Below are positions 1 to 4,987 of a stretch of 11,896 nt of DNA, in pieces. The notes beneath the pieces were generated by a model. The model saw nothing but the letters and a program-made list of their open reading frames with translations. It did no database searches and was not told the DNA's origin. This DNA comes from DAOUMU01 sp034409055 (GTDB taxonomy: Bacteria; Chloroflexota; Anaerolineae; 4572-78; J111): assembly GCA_034409055.1 (NCBI GenBank), contig DAOUMU010000417.1:1-11896 (forward strand). The letters run 5' to 3'. The translations under genes were made by a program, and so were the position numbers. Every line of letters starts with the position of its first letter. Position 1 is the stretch's first letter.

Positions 1-2
1 GT

Positions 3-410
3 GGTCCACCCGGCCCGGCCGGTCAGCCTGTCCAACAACCCGGCGGTGCTCCCGGTCAGCTTGGTCCTCCGGGCCAGCCTGGCCCCGGGGCTCAATCACC
101 ACCGGGTGGTCCTGAGCCGGCTAATGCCGCTGCCCGTCCGGCTAACTTGCCGCCCGGTCCGCCTGATCTGATCGGACCGTTGCGGGGAATTGATTCGGAA
201 GGACTGACTATCGGCACGCCGCAAGGCCCTCGCCTGGTGCACGTGGATACTGAGACACAGGTGTTCGACGCACGAGGTGAGTCGTTGTCATTAGAGGTGC
301 TGACAGTCGATACCCCTCTGGCCATCTTCGGCCACTTCACGAACGACGGGCAGACGATGATGGCCGAAACCGTCGTTACCTTACCGCCAGCGGCTGGCCG
401 GGATCGTTGA
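3..410 (+). CDS. Gly/Pro-rich protein with DUF5666-like C-terminal domain (5'-truncated by window edge)
   Basis: The reading frame is open from base 3 to the TGA at 408-410, and the start lies to the left of the window. The visible part, about 135 residues, begins with roughly 50 residues rich in Gly, Pro and Gln with collagen-like GPP, GQP and GAP steps. A compact beta-rich domain of about 75 residues follows, with the pattern 'LRGIDSEGLTIGTPQG...VDTETQVFDARGE..LEVLTVDTPLAIFGHFTNDGQTMMAETVV'. That layout (value at a surface, T-x-V-F, GxF...AxxVV) resembles DUF5666, a small domain common in exported bacterial proteins. The function is not known. The low-complexity part looks like a flexible linker, and export is likely but its signal would lie upstream. 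An ATG-like start inside the frame is not needed because the frame clearly continues leftward. Confidence 0.7.
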   Translation, partial: GPPGPAGQPVQQPGGAPGQLGPPGQPGPGAQSPPGGPEPANAAARPANLPPGPPDLIGPLRGIDSEGLTIGTPQGPRLVHVDTETQVFDARGESLSLEVLTVDTPLAIFGHFTNDGQTMMAETVVTLPPAAGRDR

Positions 411-418
411 TGAGGTTC

Positions 419-446
419 CGTGAAACGTGAAGCGTGAAACGTGATG
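419..446. repeat. Heptanucleotide tandem repeat, 4 units of CGTGAAR/CGTGATG
   Basis: Four consecutive 7-bp units read CGTGAAA, CGTGAAG, CGTGAAA, CGTGATG, directly after the stop of the first gene. The same unit family occurs at 1634-1659, inverted at 1676-1703, and inverted with variation at 4943-4977. This resembles the short tandemly repeated heptamers (STRR) described in cyanobacteria. No function can be read from the sequence. Confidence 0.85.
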
Positions 447-450
447 TTTT

Positions 451-573
451 AGGACTGTTCAGTTCTTCGGTTATGTCATTGTGAAACAATCTCCACATTG
501 CAGGCAGGAGATTGCTTCGTTCGCTTCGCTTCCTCGCAATGACACACACAGAATCTTTAGAACTGAACAGCCT
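451..573. repeat. Palindromic intergenic repeat element with nested hairpins
   Basis: The outer arms CTGTTCAGTTCT (455-466) and AGAACTGAACAG (559-570) are perfect 12-bp inverted repeats. Inside lie GTCATTG (475-481) with CAATGAC (537-543), and GAAACAATCTCC (483-494) with GGAGATTGCTTC (508-519, one mismatch). The inner core is of the 'GTCATTGCGAGG...GAAGCAATCTCC' type seen as dispersed repeats in many bacterial genomes. The whole 411-962 gap has no convincing gene; it holds this element, the heptamer repeat and the hairpin at 709-773. Confidence 0.8.
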
Positions 574-708
574 CTCCATCCCCCTCTCGTACAGGATAGG
601 GCAGACGTTCCAACAAATGAGTCGGAACGGCCGGCCCGTCCCCTCAAGTGGATACACCATCAATGTCTATTTTGGGTTGATTTGGTATCAGCTCAATAAT
701 TCGGGGTT

Positions 709-773
709 GGGGCGAGGCAACTCGGATTGAGAGTCTCGGGGCAGACAACCTGCTCTCCGAGTTGCCTCGCCCC
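709..773. repeat. Long perfect inverted repeat, 18-bp arms
   Basis: The arm at 709-726 (GGGGCGAGGCAACTCGGA) is exactly complementary in reverse to 756-773, with a 29-nt loop. Pairing continues outward with one mismatch (705-708 against 774-777). It could fold as a very stable hairpin in RNA from either strand. No T-run follows closely, so it is more likely a dispersed palindromic repeat than an intrinsic terminator. Confidence 0.85.
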
Positions 774-892
774 TACTTTATTTGCGGTTTGCGCAAATTC
801 TTTCGCAAATTTCCGACTGACCGGCAAAGCTAAATATCATACAATGAGAGCATAACCTCTATTCCAAAAATTTGTAACCGGTGTACCAACAA

Positions 893-921
893 TTGCGAGG
901 GTAGATAGGTTATATTCTAAT
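893..921 (+). promoter_or_regulatory. Possible sigma70 promoter for the small membrane protein at 963
   Basis: TTGCGA (893-898) and TCTAAT (916-921) are separated by 17 bp and lie about 42 bp before the proposed GTG start. The -35 box matches consensus at 4 of 6 bases and the -10 at 5 of 6. The call is weak. Confidence 0.35.
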
Positions 922-962
922 CGTAGCCACAGTAAAGATTTGGGTGAAGGAAAGAGGCCAAA

Positions 963-1133
963 GTGCTAATAATGTTAGGGGTAGGAATCGTTATTGGTAT
1001 TCTGGCGGTCGTGGGTGTCATTAAATTGACCATGCGCGAGGAACCAACGGGCTGCGTGGTGGTCTTTGGCAGCCTCTTCTTGCTGATTTTTGTGGCTCTG
1101 ATTGTTGTGCCCTGGGTGGTTCTGGCTGTATGA
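963..1133 (+). CDS. Small two-helix predicted membrane protein
   Basis: This is a 56-residue frame from GTG 963 or a 53-residue frame from the in-frame ATG 972, ending in TGA 1131-1133. GTG 963 is preferred because the purine-rich AAAGAGG (951-957) sits 5 bp before it but 14 bp before the ATG. The protein is almost entirely hydrophobic: helix one reads roughly 'LGVGIVIGILAVVGVIKL', then a short polar loop 'TMREEPTGC', then helix two 'VVVFGSLFLLIFVALIVVPWVVLAV'. That is a membrane hairpin with the charged loop between the helices. No family is recognised and no function is proposed. It lies in a repeat-rich gap, and a strong GC hairpin (1142-1165) starts 8 bp after its stop. Confidence 0.5.
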   Translation: MLIMLGVGIVIGILAVVGVIKLTMREEPTGCVVVFGSLFLLIFVALIVVPWVVLAV

Positions 1134-1141
1134 GTATAGAT

Positions 1142-1165
1142 GGCCGGGCATGGGGATGCCCGGCC
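1142..1165. repeat. Perfect GC-rich hairpin (10-bp stem, GGGG loop)
   Basis: GGCCGGGCAT (1142-1151), loop GGGG, then ATGCCCGGCC (1156-1165). It begins just after the stop of the small gene at 963-1133 and could end its transcript, but no T-tract follows. A repeated palindrome is equally likely. Confidence 0.75.
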
Positions 1166-1172
1166 TACCTGC

Positions 1173-1347
1173 CATGTCATTCTGAACAGGTGAAGAATCC
1201 CCAAGGTTTTGGTAAATACCCGAGGGGCACAGGTACCCGAGGGGCACAGGTACCCAAGGGGCACAGGGTAGACCTCTTTTGGGCCAAAGTTTCGGGGATT
1301 CCTCGTCGTTTATGCCCTTTGGGTACTGCGCTCCTCGGAATGACATG
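1173..1347. repeat. Inverted-repeat element carrying a triplicated 17-mer
   Basis: The ends CATGTCATTC (1173-1182) and GAATGACATG (1338-1347) are perfect inverted repeats. They extend inward through GAATCCCC (1195-1202) against GGGGATTC (about 1293-1300). Inside the left half are three direct 17-bp copies of TACCCGAGGGGCACAGG (1217-1233, 1234-1250, and 1251-1267 with CAAG for CGAG). A related inverted copy, TGCCCTTTGGGTA, lies near 1313-1325. The terminal 'GTCATTCTGA...GAAGAATCC' style is a known type of dispersed bacterial repeat. Open frames across it are low-complexity artefacts. Confidence 0.75.
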
Positions 1348-1382
1348 AGGGTAGGTAGTTCCCTGCAAAAAAAGGTGAGGGA

Positions 1383-1586
1383 ATGATGCGTAGACAGATG
1401 GTACACAGATTGCTGGCGCAAGCTATCAAGCTTGATTTGCTGCTTTGTTTGACCGCCTATCTGCTGCAGCAAGTCAATGAGCAGTTTGCCTGGGTATTCG
1501 TCGCCTCGTTGATTGTGCTACTCTGGCTGGTCGTGGCCGGAGTCTGTTCAATCCTGGATTTCTTGTTTCACGAGGATAGCAGGTGA
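1383..1586 (+). CDS. Small predicted membrane protein
   Basis: A 67-residue frame with ATG at 1383 and a second ATG at 1386. AGGTGA (1373-1378) is a good ribosome-binding site for either, with spacing slightly better for 1386. The N-terminus is basic ('MRRQMVHRLLAQAIK'), followed by 'LDLLLCLTAYLLQQV', then a clear hydrophobic helix 'WVFVASLIVLLWLVVAGVCSIL', and the chain ends with an acidic tail. One firm and one marginal membrane segment are visible. No family is recognised. It sits between two palindromic repeats and shows no evident operon partner. Confidence 0.55.
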   Translation: MMRRQMVHRLLAQAIKLDLLLCLTAYLLQQVNEQFAWVFVASLIVLLWLVVAGVCSILDFLFHEDSR

Positions 1587-1600
1587 TCTTTAGCACCTTA

Positions 1601-1743
1601 GGCAGTTCCGAAAAAATAATTGTCCCAACTCCGCGAAACGTGAAACGTGAAACGTGATGTGTTTACGCCATAAACCCTCACGTTTCACGTTTTACGCTTC
1701 ACGCCGCCGAAAGTTTTGGGATGATTTAAATTTCGGAACTGCC
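1601..1743. mobile_element. MITE-like element with terminal inverted repeats and TTA flanking duplication
   Basis: The ends GGCAGTTCCGAAA (1601-1613) and TTTCGGAACTGCC (1731-1743) are perfect 13-bp inverted repeats. Both sides are flanked by TTA (1598-1600 and 1744-1746), which looks like a 3-bp target duplication. The interior is a near-palindrome: heptamer repeats CGTGAAA/CGTGATG at 1634-1659 face their inverted counterparts at 1676-1703 around a short loop. No transposase is encoded, so it would have to be moved in trans. Apart from this element, the 1587-1944 gap holds a weaker palindrome (1787-1838) and the terminator-like hairpins at 1855-1919. Confidence 0.7.
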
Positions 1744-1786
1744 TTAGAGATTGAGTCCTGGCACGTTGGGCAAGAAGTTTGAACGA

Positions 1787-1838
1787 TTTGAGAAATTAGA
1801 AGTTGTCTGTTCGTCAGCCACTAGCCTAAATTTCTCAT
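1787..1838. repeat. Imperfect AT-rich inverted repeat
   Basis: TTTGAGAAATTAG (1787-1799) pairs with CTAAATTTCTCATTT (1826-1840) apart from a one-base bulge and minor mismatches. Further 'TTTCTCAT' copies follow to 1852. It is probably a decayed intergenic palindrome. Confidence 0.45.
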
Positions 1839-1888
1839 TTCTTATTTCTCATGTCTAATTCCGGTTTATCCGGGTTAGGGGGTTAGCC

Positions 1889-1919
1889 AAACGCCGCAGC
1901 CTTTTGGGTTGCGGCGTTT
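1889..1919 (-). terminator. Terminator-like hairpin downstream of the STAS gene
   Basis: AAACGCCGCAGC (1889-1900) pairs with GTTGCGGCGTTT (1908-1919) over 12 positions with one G-U pair. It lies 25 bp past the stop codon of the minus-strand STAS gene. The T-run after the stem on the minus strand is only three bases, so termination may be weak. A second small stem (1855-1864 with 1870-1878) lies just beyond and could reinforce it. Confidence 0.6.
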
Positions 1920-1944
1920 CGTTTACGAGCTTACGCTGCGACGG

Positions 1945-2322
1945 TTATGCTGTCTCCAGGACGGCAACCGGTTGGGGTTGGCTGCCCGGTTCGGCGGCCA
2001 TCACCTCGGCTACACTCTCGAAAATCTGGAAGATGTTGACAAAGCCGGTCAGCTCAAACAAAACCTTCAATTGATCCTGGGGTCCAGCTAACCGAAAGTT
2101 TTGCGGCTTACTGCCGAAGATTTGATACCCGGTGATCAAAGCGGCCAGTCCCCGACTGTCAATAAAGGGGACCGCTTCCAGGTTGACCACAACGCGTTTG
2201 ATGCCCTGTTCAGCAATGTTTCTAAAGCACTGGGTCACAGCCCCGGCCTGGCTGATGGTAATGGGACCGCTCAATGTAATCAGATGAATACCCGGGGTAA
2301 ATTCATAGTTCATAATATTCAT
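1945..2322 (-). CDS. STAS-domain protein, anti-sigma factor antagonist type
   Basis: A 125-residue single STAS domain. The start is placed at the ATG reading 'MNIMNYEF' because GGAGAGGA lies directly before it at normal spacing; an upstream in-frame GTG at 2337 would sit before that site. The pattern 'GIHLITLSGPITISQAG...RVVVNLEAVPFIDSRGLAALITGYQIF...FRLAGPQDQLKVLFELTGFVNIFQIFESVAEV' is typical of the SpoIIAA/RsbV family. The Ser after Asp in 'FIDSRGL' is at the usual phosphorylation position; Arg follows it where many members have Ser or Thr. The expected role is partner-switching: the unphosphorylated form binds a serine-kinase anti-sigma factor. No such kinase or sigma gene is nearby, so the partner is encoded elsewhere. 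The gene diverges from the Wadjet operon and looks unrelated to it. Confidence 0.88.
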   Translation of the reverse strand: MNIMNYEFTPGIHLITLSGPITISQAGAVTQCFRNIAEQGIKRVVVNLEAVPFIDSRGLAALITGYQIFGSKPQNFRLAGPQDQLKVLFELTGFVNIFQIFESVAEVMAAEPGSQPQPVAVLETA

Positions 2323-2390
2323 AGTTTCCTCTCCCACTAATCATTTTTGCCCCCTTAAATCTGCTGACAGCCTCTTGGAGGCTCATTAAC

Positions 2391-2418
2391 AGTATACCAG
2401 ACCTCAGCCGGCTTGTAA
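2391..2418 (-). promoter_or_regulatory. Probable extended -10 promoter of the STAS gene
   Basis: On the minus strand, TATACT (plus 2391-2396) is preceded by TG one base away, making an extended -10. A poor -35 (TTACAA, plus 2413-2418) lies 16 bp upstream. A 6-bp hairpin (AGCCTC, TTG, GAGGCT at 2369-2383) would lie in the leader. Confidence 0.5.
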
Positions 2419-2496
2419 CCAGTCATCAGGCGGATTGGTTTTACTTTAAAAGCATTATCTTATGGACGGCCTGGCTAAACACCGCGCGTAGAGGGA

Positions 2497-2514
2497 CTAC
2501 AACATTTGTTGTAG
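2497..2514. promoter_or_regulatory. Perfect 18-bp palindrome, candidate operator of the XRE regulator
   Basis: CTACAACA, TT, TGTTGTAG is a perfect palindrome 27 bp upstream of the -35 box. Its centre, ACATTTGT (2502-2509), is the exact reverse complement of ACAAATGT, which occurs twice within the promoter (2552-2559 and 2582-2589). The shared motif suggests the same DNA-binding protein acts at all sites. Confidence 0.6.
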
Positions 2515-2540
2515 TTTGGCGATTTATTCGGTTTTTTGTC

Positions 2541-2569
2541 TTGACAAATCGACAAATGTAGGTTATAAT
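2541..2569 (+). promoter_or_regulatory. Consensus sigma70 promoter of the XRE-jetABC operon
   Basis: TTGACA (2541-2546) and TATAAT (2564-2569) are separated by exactly 17 bp, a full consensus match. Transcription would begin near 2576, about 20 bases before the regulator start. ACAAAT motifs start at 2544, 2552, 2573 and 2582, so they overlap the -35 box, the spacer and the start region. A repressor bound there would block polymerase. Confidence 0.85.
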
Positions 2570-2589
2570 TTGACAAATAGAACAAATGT
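2544..2589 (+). promoter_or_regulatory. ACAAAT direct-repeat array overlapping the promoter
   Basis: Two related blocks at 2541-2559 and 2570-2589 each carry two ACAAAT motifs (TTGACAAAT then ACAAATGT). The motif starts at 2544, 2552, 2573 and 2582. They are probably binding sites for the adjacent XRE regulator; this is inferred from position and repetition only. Confidence 0.6.
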
Positions 2590-2595
2590 GCTAAT

Positions 2596-2853
2596 ATGGC
2601 TGAGATAACGACTAAAGGACGAATCACAATTATGCTGGGCAAATACCAGCTCGTCACCGGCGAGCGGTTGTCGCCCCGTCGCCTGGCCCAGATTGCCGGT
2701 GTGCCTAAAGACCTGGTTTACCGGCTGGATGCTGGCGCAGCCCGTTATATTGACCTGCAAGCCCTGGCGCGCTTGTGTGAGACGCTCGACTGCAGCGTCG
2801 AGGAGATTCTGGTCTGGAATGGCGACGATGAGGCAATGAGGCAGGAAAAATGA
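2596..2853 (+). CDS. Small XRE/Cro-CI-type HTH regulator of the Wadjet operon
   Basis: An 85-residue single-domain DNA-binding protein. Residues 8-75 form the five-helix XRE fold. Helix 2 is 'SPRRLAQIAG' (26-35), recognition helix 3 is about 'KDLVYRLDAG' (38-47), and the end 'DLQALARLCETLDCSVEEIL' is characteristic of the family (HTH_26/HTH_3 type). The ATG at 2596 has no clear ribosome-binding site but the transcript leader would be only about 20 bases. An in-frame ATG at 2632 has AAGGA 12 bp upstream but would cut into helix 1, so 2596 is preferred. Its stop overlaps the jetA start (ATGA at 2850-2853), indicating translational coupling. The likely role is repression of its own promoter, and hence of the defence operon, through the ACAAAT sites. 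No effector domain is present. Confidence 0.85.
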   Translation: MAEITTKGRITIMLGKYQLVTGERLSPRRLAQIAGVPKDLVYRLDAGAARYIDLQALARLCETLDCSVEEILVWNGDDEAMRQEK

Positions 2854-4277
2854 CGGCTTTAACCAATCCTTTTGACATTCTACCGGCCAACCTGTTCAAC
2901 GTGCTCAGTACCCAGGGCGGACTGCAACGCCACTACATGGCCGTCTTGTTACGCATCTACGAGTTGGCTGAATTCAACCGCTTTGGCCTGACCCGCGAGG
3001 TGGTCGTGGCCGAAATCGTGGACTATCTGACCAACGAAGACACAGAGGAATTGGTCCAATCCATGGATGTCAATGAGGCCGATGCTGATGATTCGCCAGG
3101 TGATACGACCCAGGATTACGCCAGTTGGATGCTACGCCGCCTGGTCGAGGCCGGTTGGCTGGAGCGAGAGCAGCAGGCCGACTACACCGAGTTCATTATT
3201 TTGCCTGACTATGCCTTTACCTTGCTTGAGGCCCTGCGGACCATCCAGCAGCAAAAACCCCGTGAGTACACCGGCCAACTGTACACGGCCCATCAACTGA
3301 TCACCCAGCAGGGAGACAATTTCTCGCCGGCTCTGGCCGTTACCCAGGCCTACGAGAACGTGCGCCAGATGGTGCGTGGTCTCAACGAGTTGAATCAAAA
3401 CATCCGGCGCTACACCGACCGCGTCAGCCGGGACCGGCCGGTGGCCGAACTGCTCCGCTTGCAATATGACGACTACGCCCAGGCGCTCGGTCCGGCTTAC
3501 CACGCCCTCAAGACTTCGGATCACATCTCTCGCTACCGGCGGGACATCGTTACCCAGTTGCAAGCCTGGCAGCTTGACAGCGACTGGCTGGACCAGACCG
3601 CGGACGAACTGGCCACGCAGAGCCGTCTCACCCCGGCCCAGTCCGCAGACGAGATCAACCATTACCTGCGTTTTATCAACACCCAACTGGAAAGCCTGGA
3701 TCCGTTGCTGGACGAGATCGACCGGCGTCACGCCCAATACTTGCGCACCTCGCTGCGCCAGATTCGTTACCAACTGGTCAGCGCGGATGGCAGCTTCAAG
3801 GACCGGCTCGTCTCCCTGGCGCGTGGCCTGGCTACCTTGCAAGCCGAAGGGGAGGACTGGTTACCGGAGGAGATGCCGGCCTTCCAGGCGACGCCTGTCT
3901 ATCAGCCCGATACCAACAGTTTTTACACCCTGCCCCAACGCCGGGCCCCCTTCACCCCCCAACCGGTCATCTCGCCTATACTCGATCCGGCGGCCGCCCA
4001 GGCCCTACGTGCTGCCACGTTGCAGGAATTGGACCAGGTCATCACCCCGGCCAAGATTCAGGGCTTTGTCAACCAGTTCTTCAATGGCCATCGCTCGCTT
4101 CACGTGCGCGACCTGCCCCCGGATGCTTTTGCCGAAGAAGCGGACCTGCCCTGGCTGATCTATACCATCGCCTACGGTAATCATCCCGAGGTCAACTACA
4201 GCCTCGAACCTTTGCCCGGTGAGCCGGTCAGCCTGGGGTTGGTACGGGTTAAGCCCTTCCAATTGATCAAACGGTGA
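2850..4277 (+). CDS. jetA: Wadjet subunit JetA (MukF/kleisin-like)
   Basis: A 475-residue protein in the JetA position of a JetABCD operon. The N-terminus 'NPFDILPANLFNVLSTQGGLQRHYMAVLLRIYELAEFNRFGLTREVVVAEIVDYL' and the winged-helix-like first 120 residues, ending 'ASWMLRRLVEAGWLEREQ..ADYTEFIILPDYAFTLLEAL', fit the Wadjet JetA family. The match is closer to the form I associate with type II systems (PF18982, DUF5716-like) than to DUF3375 of type I; that subtype call is from memory of the families. A long helical middle (about 160-330) and a small C-terminal domain follow. In characterised systems JetA is the kleisin that bridges the JetC ATPase heads and binds JetB. The ribosome-binding site AGGAA lies inside the upstream regulator gene, with a 4-bp overlap. 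A 28-bp gap separates it from jetB. The protein has no nuclease or ATPase motif of its own. Confidence 0.85.
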   Translation: MTALTNPFDILPANLFNVLSTQGGLQRHYMAVLLRIYELAEFNRFGLTREVVVAEIVDYLTNEDTEELVQSMDVNEADADDSPGDTTQDYASWMLRRLVEAGWLEREQQADYTEFIILPDYAFTLLEALRTIQQQKPREYTGQLYTAHQLITQQGDNFSPALAVTQAYENVRQMVRGLNELNQNIRRYTDRVSRDRPVAELLRLQYDDYAQALGPAYHALKTSDHISRYRRDIVTQLQAWQLDSDWLDQTADELATQSRLTPAQSADEINHYLRFINTQLESLDPLLDEIDRRHAQYLRTSLRQIRYQLVSADGSFKDRLVSLARGLATLQAEGEDWLPEEMPAFQATPVYQPDTNSFYTLPQRRAPFTPQPVISPILDPAAAQALRAATLQELDQVITPAKIQGFVNQFFNGHRSLHVRDLPPDAFAEEADLPWLIYTIAYGNHPEVNYSLEPLPGEPVSLGLVRVKPFQLIKR

Positions 4278-4305
4278 TTTTAGTAGGACAAAAGGAAAAC
4301 AAACT

Positions 4306-4923
4306 ATGTCATTTACCGCGGATACAATTCTTGAAGCCACTGCCCTGCCCGAAAAGGCCCGCCGGGATATCCCTCGGGTTATGAACCGGCTGCTGGGGCA
4401 GACTTTCCTGTATCAGGATATCGAGAGCGATAAGGAAGATTATTACTTTGTTAATCGCCATCGGGTCATCTTTACCGCCCTGTTCTCCGTGGCCGGTTTC
4501 ACCCTCTTGCACGATGATTATCACCGTATCTTCCAGGTTGTCTCCGATTTCGGCTATTGTCGCCAGCGCTACAAGCTGGATGAGTCGCTGATGGTGGTCG
4601 TGTTGCGCAAGCTCTACGAGGAGCAGGCCGAGCAACTGAACCTGGCTACCGACCCGGTGGTCACGGTCGGCGAGGTCCGGGAAGAGTACCGCACCATCAC
4701 CGGTAAAGAGCGCGACCTGGGGGTCGGCCAGTACGAAGCGATTATGCGTCACTTGCGCCGCCTGGGTCTGATTGAACCGCTCGACGGTCGTTCCCTCGAC
4801 GTACGGGACAGCGAGGCGCGCCTCCGCCTGCGTGGCTCGATCAAGATGATCCTGCCCGTGCAAACCACCGAAGAGATGGAAGCGTGGCTGCGGCGATACC
4901 GGGTGGAGGAAACAGACGAATAG
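4306..4923 (+). CDS. jetB: Wadjet subunit JetB (MukE-like, DUF4194)
   Basis: A 205-residue protein whose size, position and pattern match DUF4194. Near the N-terminus it has 'VMNRLLGQTFLYQDIESDKEDYYFVNRHRVIFTALFSVAGFTLLHDDYHRIFQVVS', followed by 'YKLDESLMVVVLRKLYEEQ' and a winged-helix-like C-terminus 'YEAIMRHLRRLGLIEPLDG...LRLRGSIKMILP'. JetB corresponds to MukE: it binds the JetA kleisin and DNA as a dimer of winged-helix units and acts in the cytoplasm as part of the JetABC motor. AAAGGAAAAC just upstream of ATG 4306 serves as ribosome-binding site. The 64-bp gap to jetC is largely filled by a heptamer tandem repeat, unusual for an otherwise tight operon. Confidence 0.85.
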   Translation: MSFTADTILEATALPEKARRDIPRVMNRLLGQTFLYQDIESDKEDYYFVNRHRVIFTALFSVAGFTLLHDDYHRIFQVVSDFGYCRQRYKLDESLMVVVLRKLYEEQAEQLNLATDPVVTVGEVREEYRTITGKERDLGVGQYEAIMRHLRRLGLIEPLDGRSLDVRDSEARLRLRGSIKMILPVQTTEEMEAWLRRYRVEETDE

Positions 4924-4942
4924 AGAAGAGTGAAGGCAAAAT

Positions 4943-4977
4943 CATCACGCAACACGCAACACGTATCACGTATCACA
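4943..4977. repeat. Heptanucleotide tandem repeat between jetB and jetC
   Basis: Five consecutive 7-bp units: CATCACG, CAACACG, CAACACG, TATCACG, TATCACA. On the other strand these read CGTGATR/CGTGTTG, the same family as the repeats at 419-446, 1634-1659 and 1676-1703. The array runs right up to the AGGAG ribosome-binding site of jetC (4977-4981). Confidence 0.85.
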
Positions 4978-4987
4978 GGAGCATACA

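Noticed and set aside
376..730. Overlapping short frames on both strands (376-663 minus, 481-699 plus, 512-730 plus)
   Set aside because: They cover the palindromic repeat at 451-573 and show no protein family pattern or consistent ribosome-binding site.
1217..1267. Three 17-bp direct repeats considered as a CRISPR fragment
   Set aside because: The copies are directly adjacent with no spacers, and they lie within a palindromic element.
975..1472. 165-residue open frame on the minus strand
   Set aside because: It runs through the palindromic and 17-mer repeats and opposite both small membrane-protein genes. The translation is low-complexity (repeated 'PLGYLCPSG' type) with no family pattern.
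2101..2340. 79-residue plus-strand frame opposite the STAS gene
   Set aside because: It is antisense to a clear STAS domain and has no independent evidence.
3132..3842. 236-residue open frame on the minus strand inside jetA
   Set aside because: It is a GC-driven antisense shadow of jetA with no domain signature and no ribosome-binding site.
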